DNA of 64,000 nucleotides from Pristionchus mayeri. Taxonomy: Eukaryota; Nematoda; Chromadorea; Rhabditida; Neodiplogasteridae. This document shows, piece after piece, positions 25,701-35,782 of this stretch. The notes under the pieces were generated by a model. It was not told where the DNA came from, searched no databases, and saw nothing but the letters and a program-made list of their open reading frames with translations. The stretch is from assembly GCA_036245805.1 (NCBI GenBank), contig BTRK01000004.1, positions 4,030,001-4,094,000 on the forward strand, written 5' to 3'. Numbering within the stretch: the first letter of the stretch is position 1; the number at the start of each line of letters is the position of its first letter. A program made the translations under genes and the position numbers.

Positions 25701-28414
25701 CAACAAATTAACAGATATTCTTTATTGTATTCTTCAGGAATTTAAGATTTTGATCTGAACAGTACCATCATCCCGATGACTCCGGTTCGTCGGACGCCGA
25801 ACTGCCTCTCGAAGACAGCGTACATCAAAGCGCCAGCTATGCCTGGCCATCGATCGTCGAGAATTTTCAACAAGATCAAAGACCACCTGCGACAGAGCCG
25901 AATGAACGGAAGAAAGCCATCACGTTCTCGGGCAGACCCACCGATTCCCCGTAGGCAATGTCCAACTGGAATGAAAATGTGAACACATTGCCATCACATC
26001 ATTGGTTACATTTACATCTGAGCGACTTTTTGAAAAATCTCTCATATAGCATTTACTTGGGCGAAATCTACGTTAGGCACTATATCTTCGCATTTAATTT
26101 AAATCAGACATGTATAATTCAACCAGTATGTGAAATACGAACCCCGTTGAATCCGAGCACGGTCATGTACAGGAGTGCAAGGCCGAAGGCCGCAGAGAAG
26201 ACCTGCAAGCATCATACAAATAGGCACTAGGACGAATGATCACCGTCGGATGGTAACCTACCGGATGATAACCAAAAAATGAACCCTTCTGTACAACTTT
26301 TACGGAATCATTTTTTAGACTTTGGGAACCCTACTGTAAAGTTCTACAGAAGAGTCCATTTTTTGGTTATCATCCAGTAGGGTTACCATCCGACGGTGAT
26401 CATCCGACCTAGTGCCTAAAAATAAGATGAATTACCGTTTGCGAGTAGTATGTTGAGAGAACAATAAATAGGTTTGAAATGCGAGATGATTTTCGGTCGG
26501 ATTCTTTCGATGAGTCAACAGTCGCCTCTAGCAATGTACGGCTGCGTTCTTTCTGAATTTATTAACGTTTCTTCAAAGTTTAGCTATCAGAACCTTTGTG
26601 CGCAAGTCCTCATTGCGTTCATAGAGTGTGATCAGTAATGTGCCCTTCAGAAGTAAAGAAGCAGCAGAATATCCTGAAGATGCGAGCGGTATAATTGTGT
26701 CGGATGACAGTGGCTTTCAATTTCCTCCTGATCCACCGATCCATTTCTCTATTCCCTTCCGTTCAAGATGATAAATATATGGTCCTTCTAATACCGTCCC
26801 ACTGAATCCACCGACACAATGCTTTTATCATCTTGCACGGAAGGGAATGAGAGTAGTGGATCGGTGGATCAGGGGGGAAGGAGGAGGAGCCAGTGTCATC
26901 CAATTAATATTGTGTGATATTGTAGCACGAACCTGCGAGAATGATGCAAGTCGATTGGAGAGATGCGAACGAGAGAACGGCACCGAGGAGTAGAGGAGAA
27001 AGGACGTTGGCGAGCTGATCGAGTGACGTCAGAATTGCATTCGTTCCTAGAAAATGAGAAATGTTTGCCTTTTCTCCAGGAGTGAAATACAAACTTGCAA
27101 GGTCGCCGATTCATCGAGCCTCGTACGCTCACTAACACAAGTGCCCAATCTCTGAAAATGCAATGCGTATTTCACACCTCTCATATATGAGACAAATCGA
27201 TAGAGCATCGACTACTGCTGCAATGAAAGCAAAATTTGATACACAACGGTCGAAATTGAGCCCATTGTCGTTTTTTCTCGCAATTCGTCTCGCATGGCTG
27301 ATTCGCGATAAAATTCAGCAATTATCACCTTGCCAGTACATTGCGTTCGGCGATCATGAAGACTCGCCATGTGGCGCATAGAACTAGAGCAGTGAGAAGA
27401 CTCAATGTCTGCAGAAGTGCGAGTTTTGGATCAGGAAGAGAGAAAAGACAGGCAGAGATGATGTAGCGAATACATTCAGCGGTGTTAGGTGGGGAAGCCT
27501 GGCTTCTCAGAATGTTTAGTAAACGTTTGCTTCTGTTTCCGACGGGGTATTAAGCAGATCACTCACGTAAATCCAATTACTGCGCTCCATCGGCAGACAC
27601 AACAGGAAAAGTAGGCAAGATGATATCATGGAGAAGTTGTTGCCAATCACACATATGATCATGCCTTTAATGAACCATCAGTGAGAAGTAAGACAACATT
27701 CCAGATATCATTTACCCCATTTGCGTTCGCTTCTCAAATCTACCAATCTTCCCACTGATCCCACTGAAGCCCAATCTGGAAATGCATTTTTGTATGCTTT
27801 CAATTTATGTAGTCTTCATGGGAAAGGAGTATTCATGCTGTGTTTAAAAACAGTGGGAAAATAGGTTCAAAAAATTCCTAGTCGAAAAAGGAAAGGGAGA
27901 TGGTAGGCTTCCTAAGAAGTACGGGCGGGCGTTTCGGTCTTAGGATTTTTTAGAGTTCGAGAAAGGATATTTTACTCTCTTGAGTCTACGCACTCTCTGG
28001 ATCGCTCTAGAACTCTCTAGACTCTCTAGATCGAGGAGAAAGTTAGTGCATACAGTGACGAGAGCCTGGTAACGTTTCCCCAACTCTAATTCTGAGTGAG
28101 TTCGAGTGAGATCTGAAGCCAGGATGAGAAGACTATTTCCTAAGAAGCCAACGCTACGCAAAATGCGAAATGCGAAATGTCGACCTGTGCAAGTCCTTCA
28201 ATCAGTTGCTCGATTGAGACGAGCTGAATGCCTCCGAGGAATTGCATGCATAGTGAGATAGCAAAGGACCCACGCCCGATCTTCCTGAAAGTAACAAAAA
28301 TTGGAAGGGAAATCTCTATCCTAATCTTCTGACCGATTTGATTTGCTAAAGCCGACTTGTTATCCTTACCAGACACGTGCATAAGTATGCCGCGTACAGC
28401 AGCATCGACTGCAT
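22744..28414 (-). CDS. Ferroportin (SLC40 iron exporter) copy A, 17 exons, frameshifted
   Basis: Family role: Fe(II) export across the plasma membrane by an MFS-fold carrier. Exons, 5' to 3': 28370-28414, 28185-28284, 27716-27775, 27567-27664, 27329-27408, 27095-27151, 26933-27046, 26594-26673, 26143-26202, 25887-25965, 25766-25842, 25544-25631, 24637-24746, 23633-23717, 23357-23477, 23054-23164, 22744-22821. All junctions are GT/AG and phases agree with copies B and C. Family landmarks seen: EDRAW (exon 2), RDWAL-type motif (exon 6), LDQLANVLSP (exon 7, human IDQLTNILAP), LALLYMTVLGF (exon 9), DLAITHI and GVQNAI (exon 15), and a hydrophilic tail ending EEAKNL. Summed length minus excess indels is 1437 nt, about 478 aa; human is 571, mainly because its loops are longer. 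Frame-breaking indels relative to B and C: exon 2 (+1), 3 (+2), 6 (+1), 12 (-1), 14 (+1), 15 (+2). Either decayed or carrying assembly indels. Identity very likely; intactness unknown. Confidence 0.85.
23810..24509. mobile_element. About 700-bp foldback element in intron 13 of copy A
   Basis: Outer arms GGCGTGCGTAAGGCATG (left) and CATGCCTTGCGCACCGCC (right) continue inward as long inverted repeats containing GATCAAGCCTAAGTACCG and its complement. The left arm carries an internal tandem duplication (GATACCGTATACCACTACCG twice, near 23920 and 24020) that the right arm has only once. No coding frame. A 16-C tract follows at 24527. Confidence 0.8.
24527..24542 (+). repeat. Poly-C tract (16 C)
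   Basis: Homopolymer of C just outside the foldback at 23810-24509, in intron 13 of copy A close to exon 13. Length is probably unreliable in the assembly. Confidence 0.9.
24815..24919. repeat. Hairpin, about 105 bp, in intron 12 of copy A
   Basis: Arms GTACGAGAAACGATACCACG and its imperfect complement CGTGGAATCGTTTCTCGAAC, with inner stem GCTCTCTTCATTCTACA against TGTAGAATGAAGAGAGC. It shares the CACGCTCTCT core and ACTCTCTCGCC with the 22655-22746 hairpin, so the two look like one small MITE-like family. Confidence 0.75.
24932..25502. mobile_element. Foldback element with 8-bp target duplication (hAT-like), intron 12 of copy A
   Basis: Direct repeats GATGACCG at 24932-24939 and 25495-25502 bracket a 555-bp element. 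Its ends are inverted: GACAATTGCCCAAAAGACAA left, and the complement with GGGCAATTGTCC right; arms continue through CCGTTCGCTTGGAATTTGGG and complement. The right end contains a C-rich run (8 C, A, 16 C; 25470-25494) where the left end has GGGGAGGG. An 8-bp duplication is typical of the hAT superfamily; no transposase is present, so superfamily assignment is inference. Confidence 0.8.
26223..26416. mobile_element. 194-bp MITE with TA target duplication, intron 8 of copy A
   Basis: Flanked by TA at 26221-26222 and 26417-26418. Ends are GGCACTAGG and CCTAGTGCC, and about 80 bp of each arm is a near-perfect inverted repeat (GATCACCGTCGGATGGTAAC and complement). TA duplication fits mobilisation by a Tc1/mariner-type transposase, but the ends do not resemble those of the Tc1-like copy at 39257. 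It sits only 20 bases upstream of exon 9 of copy A. Confidence 0.85.
26702..26901. repeat. 200-bp inverted-repeat element, intron 7 of copy A
   Basis: GGATGACAGTGGCT at 26702 pairs with AGCCAGTGTCATCC ending 26901. Inner arms include CTGATCCACCGATCCA and its complement, then ATTCCCTTCCGT and its complement. No coding frame. It ends about 30 bases from the donor of exon 7. Confidence 0.75.
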
Positions 28415-28433
28415 CTCTCTAGTGCGAAATGCG

Positions 28434-28436
28434 CTG
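28434..28436 (-). promoter_or_regulatory. Putative trans-splice or 5' UTR acceptor for copy A
   Basis: CCTTTCAG on the minus strand lies 19 bases before the copy A start codon. This matches the nematode acceptor consensus at a distance typical for spliced-leader addition. Inference only. Confidence 0.35.
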
Positions 28437-29112
28437 AAAGGAAAGATCGAATCGAGCACCGAACGAAATCGAAATGACAGGTTGCTACTCACTTCACCCG
28501 CAGCGCACTCGACTGGAATCTCGTGTCAAAGCGCATTATGAGTGCCACTCGTTCCTCCCACTTCACATGATCACATGATAGAATATCGTAGTGTTCACTG
28601 ATCCGCAAAGCGTGAATCGTTTAAAACTTTTAAATGACAGTCAAATTGCGTTTAACGTCGATTAAAGCGAATTGGCAGAACGCAATATGTAACAGATTGT
28701 AAACGCAAAAAATGGTGGGAGAAAACACACAATACGAAATAATTGAGAACAGAAAATAATATCAGCCGTTCCTGTGCAAGTGTGATAACATGCGACACGA
28801 AAAAGGAGAGGTAGAGATAAATCGATGATACGCTGATAAGGACGGAAGGGAATGCTGGTGTGTAGTGAGAGCAAAGTTGACGCCTCTTCAAGATATGGGA
28901 TCCGACGATAAAATTATAGTTTGGACCGCAATATTCAACCCTCCTAAATGTGGATTTTCGGTGGTGTAAAAAGGTTAAACAACTAGTTGTAACTATATCA
29001 CAGGTATCACGAGTCAGTGGAGGTGTGTGGGAACAATTTTCAAGTTTTATTTTTTGTTTCGGTTCATATTATTGTGGTAGCATACACTAGATCCAACTTC
29101 TTGAAAAATCTA

Positions 29113-30029
29113 TTAGGTTGTTGCAAAAGTCTTGTGGTTTTTTTATGTCAGTACTTTGAACGATCATAACTCGCGTGTCTCAAATCTCAATGGCCAACCA
29201 ACGTGGTGTTGTTTAGGGATACGCTTGAACTTTGCTCACGTATATTTCAATCAAACCGATCGTGCAACCAACGCAAGCAATTATGATTAACCCAATTGCA
29301 AAAAAAGCACAACATTTAGATTTAAATTTATTTATCTAGATATTTGAAGGGAAAATTCATGAAACAACTTCATAATGTTGAGTGAGAAGTACCATTGATG
29401 TTCTTTCAAAAAATAGGTTAGACATGTCATGTGAGAGGGTTTGAACCAAATCACACGATATCAAATATATGAGCAGACCCAGGCTGCATGTGCCTTGTAC
29501 CTGCTCTTTCTAAATGGAAGACCAATCGTACAGGCTCCGTCATGTGTACGCTGTATGCTCCCACGAAGAGGCAATTTCCTCATAAGAAATATTGGCGCCT
29601 GCTTGTTTCCCCTTTCAGGAAATCTGAATTCCTCATTTTTCAGAAATATGCAAAATGAACACAGAAATGCAACATGCAGTCATTTTGCAGATCAACTCAT
29701 TCCTCGAAATGATCTAACTTCCAGCATGCATAAGAAAAAGGTGTGTATAGGGTAAAGGTGGGAGCTTCGTATAACCACCATGAATTGAGCATTCATGCTT
29801 CAGAGGAAACATAATATTGAAAAATGTTGCGTTTTCGGATGGATGAATTTTCGTGATTTTAACTGGATCCTGTTCTCGCCTCTCTCATTGGACAATGATG
29901 ATAGGGTGCGCATATGTAAAAGTATGCAAGGTCTCATTAGTAATCAATATCCCGAAGTTCATCTGTCAATCCAACAGAAAGATGGAAGGCAAAATATCAA
30001 AATTCCACAGGACTTTTGCAACAACCTAA
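29113..30029. mobile_element. Mariner-type element with TTAGGTTG terminal repeats
   Basis: Left end TTAGGTTGTTGCAAAAGTC at 29113 and the same sequence inverted ending at 30029; about 25 bp of terminal repeat with one mismatch. TA flanks both ends (29111-29112 and 30030-30031), the mariner target duplication. Total 917 bp. I could not recognise a mariner transposase on either strand, so it is either a badly decayed copy or a non-autonomous derivative. Confidence 0.8.
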
Positions 30030-30436
30030 TAGGTCACAGGTCCCAGAGCCGTCGTTTAGGGATTTCCCGGTTTTACAACCGGCCCTACTGTATTTCAGCT
30101 TCCAGATGCGCTACAGAGTTGGCAGTGGGCTCAAAATAAGCGGAAAATTATTTTGAACAACTTTTATGTTGAAAGTGAAACCGTAAGACTTCGATTTCAG
30201 AAAATATGAGCGAAAACCTGAAATTATGAGTACAAATAAAATCATAGCATCTCGGTGAGTAGCAAACAAAGTGAATTTTATAGAAGGTTATGGAAGTTTA
30301 ACTCAGCCGCATATAGAAAAAATAGTAATCGGATTCAGGGTGGCCCCCTTTCCGCTGTATAGCTCCGAAACTCGAAAACATGATATGTCAAATATTGAAA
30401 AATTCTCATCTCGCAGATTCATCATGCCATTCGATC

Positions 30437-31277
30437 AGTTCAATCATTTCCTTAAATTCTCGATCATAGACGCTAGATGACGTTGAAAGAGCACGCAAAT
30501 TACACACTTCAAAAAAATTCGATTTTCAACCCTCCGATTTTTCCAAGTTCGTGAGCATCCAGTTCAGGATTTATACAGCTATGAAATTGAACTCAAAGTG
30601 TAATCAACAGTAGTGACTGATACGAATACATTCTGCCATTATTGGCTCTCCAGTTTGTACCATGCCCTTGATTCACATGCTCGAACTTGATGGATCGCGT
30701 TGGTCCAAATGAAAACATAATTTTATTTTGACTAAATTTCAAGGAGTCTATGCCCTTTTCTATTAGGGATAAATATGATGAGTTACACTAAGATAGAAAA
30801 TACTCACAGTAACAACAAAAACAACGTTTAAAAAAATATGACATTTTTGAACATTGAGATTTTGAATTTTTGAACAGTCTTGAAAATGAACACAATTTTA
30901 ACATTTTCCATCTCTCCTGCGCTAAATATGATTGTTAGATACCAAAAATGTCGGATATTCTTTTAAATTCATTCAAAATAGCATTATGATGTTTTTGAAC
31001 CAACGCGATCCAGCAAGTTCGAGCATGTAAATCAAGGTCATGGAACCATTTGGAGAGCCCCATAATGGCAGAATGTACTCATGTCAGTCACCACTGTTGA
31101 TTACACTTTGAGTTCAATTCCATAGCTGGGTAAATCCTGAACTGGATGCTCATAAACTTGGAAAAATCGGAGGGTTGAAAATCGAATTTTTTGAAGTCTG
31201 TAATGTGCGTGCTCTTTCAACGTAATCTAACTTATTTGATCGATAAATGTAAGGAAATGATTGAACTGAACTGTCTA
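30437..31277. mobile_element. About 840-bp foldback element between copies A and B
   Basis: Arms of over 300 bp. Outer part: CAGTTCAATCATTTCCTTA near 30438 with its complement near 31250. Inner part: GACGTTGAAAGAGCACGC at 30480 with complement GCGTGCTCTTTCAACGT near 31206, then matching blocks through GATCGCGTTGGT and complement. The centre (about 30730-30980) is AT-rich and unpaired. No gene and no obvious target duplication. Confidence 0.8.
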
Positions 31278-31967
31278 GGCTCTCAATACACCACAAAATC
31301 AATTTCCGAATCCGACTATTCCTCTCCGACACGTTGCCCTCTCTCCTCTCGTTGTTAGTCAAGTCACTCTCTTTCTGCCCCTGGCTAGCAACTCACTGCA
31401 CCTTTCTCCCCTCTTTCTGGTTATTTCACTCTTTCATTGGCAATGTTTCGAGACTTACATCACTCAAGGGATTGTGACTCACTTTCTTCAATTAATTTAC
31501 ATTGCCTCCTTTCATTGCAATTCCGATTTACCAATGGATTATTCTCCATAACCTCGACTAAGAATGATGCAATTTCGCATTTCCCACTCCCCGCGTCGCC
31601 CAGGTGCGACGTCTCGGGTGCAGTTTGTGTATACACACTGAGGGAAGAGAGAAAAGAGAGAGAGAGTGGGCGACGAAGAGTATTGTGAGAGCGAAAGGAA
31701 AGCGGCTAAAGAAGAAGTGGAGGTAGAAGCTGAGTTTCGCACGGAATCTGCTCATACACAGCGCTCCTATTCTTTCTTCGCTTGGTTTCGATGCCCATTT
31801 ACTTTATATTTTCAATGTACTGACGCTCAGGATAATTGCATATGATTCTCAAATCGTCGGAGCCTATAATACCGAAAATTTGTTTTAAAATTAAAATAAC
31901 TGTTGGACGTGCATAGAATGCATTTTTCCCATATGAATTGATCCGTTTGCATATTTTGAACCTCAAA

Positions 31968-31970
31968 CAG
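31968..31970 (+). promoter_or_regulatory. Putative trans-splice acceptor for copy B
   Basis: CCTCAAACAG ends five bases before the start codon of ferroportin copy B. The short leader and AG fit spliced-leader addition, but the polypyrimidine tract is weak. Confidence 0.3.
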
Positions 31971-33018
31971 GAAACATGCCGTCTCTGCTGCTCTACTCTG
32001 CCTATTTGTGCACCTGCATGGTAGGTTATTTTGTGTTCAGGATTAAAGAGGGATTCTCAGCAACCACGCGCCCTGTGCAATATGTTTCAGATTTTACTGA
32101 AACCTTTAACGAATCTTTAGCGAAATCAAGCATCTAGTAATAGTTGATATCAACAGTGATTCAGCCGCCAATATGCTCTCTTTCAGGAAGATCGAGGATG
32201 GTCATTCATCATCTCATTATGCATGCAATTCCTCGGGGCATTCAGCTCGTTTCAATCGAGCAACTGCTGAAGGACTTGCGCAGGTAATAAAAAAAAAACA
32301 CGCAGGTATAAAAAAAAATTTTTTTTCGGGCCCCGGTAGATGTTTGATATTTGCAAAAATACTGATGAAAAGTATATTTTGGATCATATTTATTTATTTA
32401 TCGGCCAGGAGTATTTTTTACGTCGGTCGATAGTACGTTTCTTAAAGGAGTGCTCCGGGGAATTCATACATGAAAACTCTCGCAACGAAAATTTAGCGCT
32501 CTCAAGTGAATACGGTATTGCTTGGCAATTAGCCAACAAATCGCAAACTGAAGCCTTCATTCGAGGCATCAGTTTCTTCCCCTTCTAATGTTTGTTTTTG
32601 CTTTATTTTCATTCTGCGTTTATTGAATTGTGATAATTTGATGCGTACTCTATCGATTTTTATAGCGTTCACTTTCTTGGAGCACCAAAATCGTTCGAAT
32701 TTCGACGTAGCAAAGTAACGCGTTTTTCTGACCATTCTAAACGCGATTTTTATTGGTAACCGCGTTAAATAGCTGTTTTATTATAAAAATCGTTTCTTAG
32801 CATTTTTTTAATGAACAAGCAGCTTTTCGAAGCTGTAGTTGACTCACTCGACCTACGCTGGAAACCCCCCTTTGTTAGTTGATCGTGTTATTTTAACACT
32901 CTCTTTACTATCGTGTATTGTCGTTCCTGTTTAATCGGTGTCTAATTATCGCATTTCGATTATTTATCTTGGTTATATCCAGAGCAACGCGAGGAGTTCA
33001 ACATACGAGTGCGTGACC

Positions 33019-33565
33019 ATGGAGAAGCGAAGAAGCGCAGGAAGGAATCAAATTGGCGGATTGTTAGAAGTGAGTGGCCACTTGTCCTATCACGTTTTCC
33101 TCACCCAATACCTTGAAAGAGGCGTATCCAGTTGGTTCTTGTGATAACTCCGAATATGTAGGGTCATATTACAGTAAATATTCTCCTGAAAAAGTGTCCT
33201 ACTACTACTAGTTCACTTTTTCTAGTTCACTTTTTGGAAGTAGGGTGAGAGTCTTTCAAATAATTTACTTTTGCGACGCGAAAAATCGGACCAGAGACCA
33301 TAGAACAACCAGAGAACAGACTTCCCACTCAATATATTGTGTCTACTTCTAGGACGCCCCGACTCCTGGAGTGAAGAATATCATGGAAGGTATCGGCGGT
33401 GCGGCGAAGCGTCCACACTCAGGTACTTTTGTGGATTTATTTATTTATTACTAGCTCAAAATGCACTTACATTGCATTTGCGGGAAAAAATACTATATTC
33501 GTTCTTAAATCACCTTCGCAAGTGATGATGTTGCAGGACTCGTCGCTGGCGCCATCAAGATCTAG
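33019..33565 (+). CDS. Possible small spliced gene, unrecognised product
   Basis: Three segments join in frame: 33019-33069, 33353-33422 and 33537-33565. Splice sites are GTGAGT donor, CTTCTAG acceptor, GTACTT donor and TTGCAG acceptor, with phases 0 and 1 agreeing. The product would be 49 residues, starting MEKRRSAGRNQIGG and ending SGLVAGAIKI, glycine- and alanine-rich in the second half. I do not recognise it and see no signal peptide. A further possible exon (33702-33770, reading SEKISGLYEKLNV) follows behind two in-frame stops, and an open stretch at 34162-34372 could be another. It lies on the same strand as copy B, inside its intron 2 and inside the candidate TTAA element. It may be a decayed gene fragment or chance. 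Confidence 0.25.
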
Positions 33566-33896
33566 CTCGACAACTGGTCGCTCTAGGTCAGCACTTTTCC
33601 TTGTTCAAGCTACTGTAGTTTCGTCTGTTTCTTTCTTGTTTTTGTTTCCCTTCCGTTTTGTCCTTTGTAATCATCTTGCCAATATTATTTCCCTCTTGCA
33701 GTCGGAGAAAATCTCGGGCCTCTACGAGAAGCTGAATGTAATGCATCGCGCCCGTTGCCACCGCCTACAGGTACAACCCCTGTTTCTTTTTTTAAAAATA
33801 ATAAGCTAGTCTGATTGCGCCCCCGCCTTTCGCGGGTGCTCCCGTGCCAGCAGAGTAGGTTTCGTAATCAATCGTGGCGGAGCCTGCTCTGGTTCC

Positions 33897-33983
33897 TTCC
33901 AACCATTAGGTGGGCAATTCCTCATCCACTAGTCGGGATACTGGGATACAGTGGTTGGAGAGTTGTCCACCTACTGGTTGGAA
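33897..33983. repeat. Hairpin, about 37-bp arms
   Basis: CTTCCAACCATTAGGTGGGC pairs with the complement of the segment ending CACCTACTGGTTGGAAG at 33983, around a short loop near 33937. No coding content. Confidence 0.7.
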
Positions 33984-34690
33984 GATACTAGAGTGTTTAC
34001 GAGCGCTCTCTGTTTCATGACCGATTGCATAATCCGAATAAACGCCATCAGGCTGCGCTTTATATATAAGTATAGGATAGTGGAGGCATCATGCTTTTTG
34101 ATACTTGCATGCCCTCGGGGAAAATTGTTTAACGACTCCCCGCACAAATATGTCCTTTCAGGGCGTTCAAGGCCGTGGGATTCGTCCAAGTTCAGAAGAA
34201 CTTCGATCCTAGAAGATCTAATCTCGTGAAGGAAAGGGACGTCAAGAATGCGGAAAGAGCTAATGGAAACACGGAGTTTGTAAAGACTAACTGCAACCAC
34301 ACGAACACTGGATCGACCATCTGTTTTTGTTGTTTTTGTTGCTCCACCTTGTTGTTTTCGATTATTTGTTGAATCCTCAAGTTGTTCTTTTATTGATGTT
34401 TTGAGGCAGTGATAAAGCAAAAACCATTTAACTCACTTTAAACTCGAAGGTAAGCCGACAATTTTTCTTTCAGTAATCCAGAGCGAGTAAGGAAGGGTGC
34501 TCTTCTAATAGTACCACTAATTCCAATTTCCGTGCTCCTTATTCTTCTACTAAGAAGGTGCTAAATAATATTCTTTTAGTAAAAGTGTTAGTTGTTTTTT
34601 TTTCCAAAGTGAACCCGTATTTGTTGGTGACCGTTGGATTTTGAGGGGAGATAAAGAACCACCAACAGCCGACGCCCATCTGATCATGTG

Positions 34691-34745
34691 TCCTAGTGGA
34701 TAAGGGGTTTGTCTTGCGATCCATCGGTCGTGGTTTGATCCCTAT
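34691..34745 (+). ncRNA. Degenerate tRNA-like segment (possible SINE head or tRNA pseudogene)
   Basis: TAGTGGATAAGG at 34694 resembles a tRNA A box and GGTTTGATCCC at 34732 resembles a B box, spaced as in a tRNA. The acceptor and anticodon stems do not pair well, so this is not a working tRNA gene. Confidence 0.3.
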
Positions 34746-35737
34746 CCAATGCTCCTGTTTATTGCTAAAGCATCTTCACTTTTCGAACTCGTTCTTTCCC
34801 ATTACAGTATCTCAAATTTAAAATCTTTCGAATTTGCGCTCATTGCCTGCGCTGATTGCAAAGCTTTGAGAGGCCATAGCAGCTCTTAGAAGCGACTGTA
34901 GCATTCCGTACAAAGTGATCTCTGATCGGATGAGTGTCCTCTACAACACCCTTTTGCCAGTTCGGGGTTGCTGGACATTCCCGGAGCACTCCTTTAATGT
35001 ACGCTGTTATACGTTAGTAATAGTTTCACAAAACAAACGTAATATGCCGTATTTACAGATTGCATTCAGTGGAACAATGGGCAGATTGGTAGATTTGAGA
35101 AGCGAGCGCAAATGGGGTAAATGATCACTCATATTTCATGCAATTAACGCCTTATTAAAGGGATGATCATGTGTCTGATTGGCAATAACTTCTCCATGAT
35201 ATCATCTTGCCTCCTTTTCCTGTTGTGTCTGACGATTGAGCGAAGTAATTGGATTTACGTGAGCAGAAACAGAATCTTTCCCGATCAACGTGTGTATTTG
35301 CAGACCGTGAGTCTCCTGACCGCAATTGTTCTTTGTGCTTCCTGGAGAGTCTTCATTATAGCACAGAAAAATATCTTGGCGAGGTAACATCACTATTTTA
35401 CAAATATTATACTATTTTTTGAGCGCACGTCTAAATCAATGACAGAAGTATCACATTTTCAGAGACTGGGCCCTAGTGCTAGTTTGCGAGAGCGGAACCA
35501 TGAATCGGCGACTTGCAAGTTTGTATTTTCGAGCAGAAGAAAATGAAAAAAAATTGATCATTTTCCATGAACGAATGCAATTCTATGATATAATGCACCA
35601 AGTATGATATAATGCAATATGTTCGAGTGTGAATCGTTAATTCGTCATGCCTTTCCAGTTGGATATTGCATATGGAGAATCAGTCGGATTGCCCGAAAAC
35701 GTGATGGGTTTCCTTCGCTCACTCGGCTCAGTCGCGG

Positions 35738-35782
35738 GTGATTATTGATCATTTGACAATATGATCAACAATCAATAATCAG
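35738..35782 (+). other. 45-bp self-complementary intron of copy B
   Basis: Intron 10 of copy B. TGATTATTGATCAT after the donor is complementary to the stretch up to AATCAATAATCA before the acceptor, so nearly the whole intron can fold into a stem. The matching intron in copy A (25843-25886, 44 bp) has only a weak version. Confidence 0.6.

Larger units (their letters stand above)
28415..31975. other. Shared 5' spacer between divergent ferroportin copies A and B
   Basis: About 3.56 kb between two head-to-head start codons, so promoters of both copies must lie here. I see no exon. It contains a mariner-type element (29113-30029) and a foldback (30437-31277). The remainder is AT-rich with a GA-rich patch near 31637-31700 on the copy B side. 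No TATA box or known iron-response element could be identified with confidence. Confidence 0.6.
32442..34997. mobile_element. Candidate 2.56-kb element with TTAA-bounded 20-bp inverted ends, intron 2 of copy B
   Basis: TTAAAGGAGTGCTCCGGGG begins at 32442 and its complement CCCGGAGCACTCCTTTAA ends at 34997, both followed inward by ATTC-type matches with one base difference. TTAA at each outer end recalls piggyBac-type target sites, but no transposase was recognised. Intron 2 of copy A lacks this segment, so it looks inserted. Contents: a possible small spliced gene, a hairpin and a degenerate tRNA-like stretch. Confidence 0.45.

Noticed and set aside
25776..25982. Plus-strand open frames opposite copy A, such as one starting at 25776
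   Set aside because: They are antisense shadows of ferroportin exons 10 and 11, which have proper splice sites and family motifs.
31539..31755. Serine- and leucine-rich small frames in the GA-rich patch upstream of copy B
   Set aside because: Low-complexity GA/CT sequence; frames are short, overlap on both strands and lack splice or family support.
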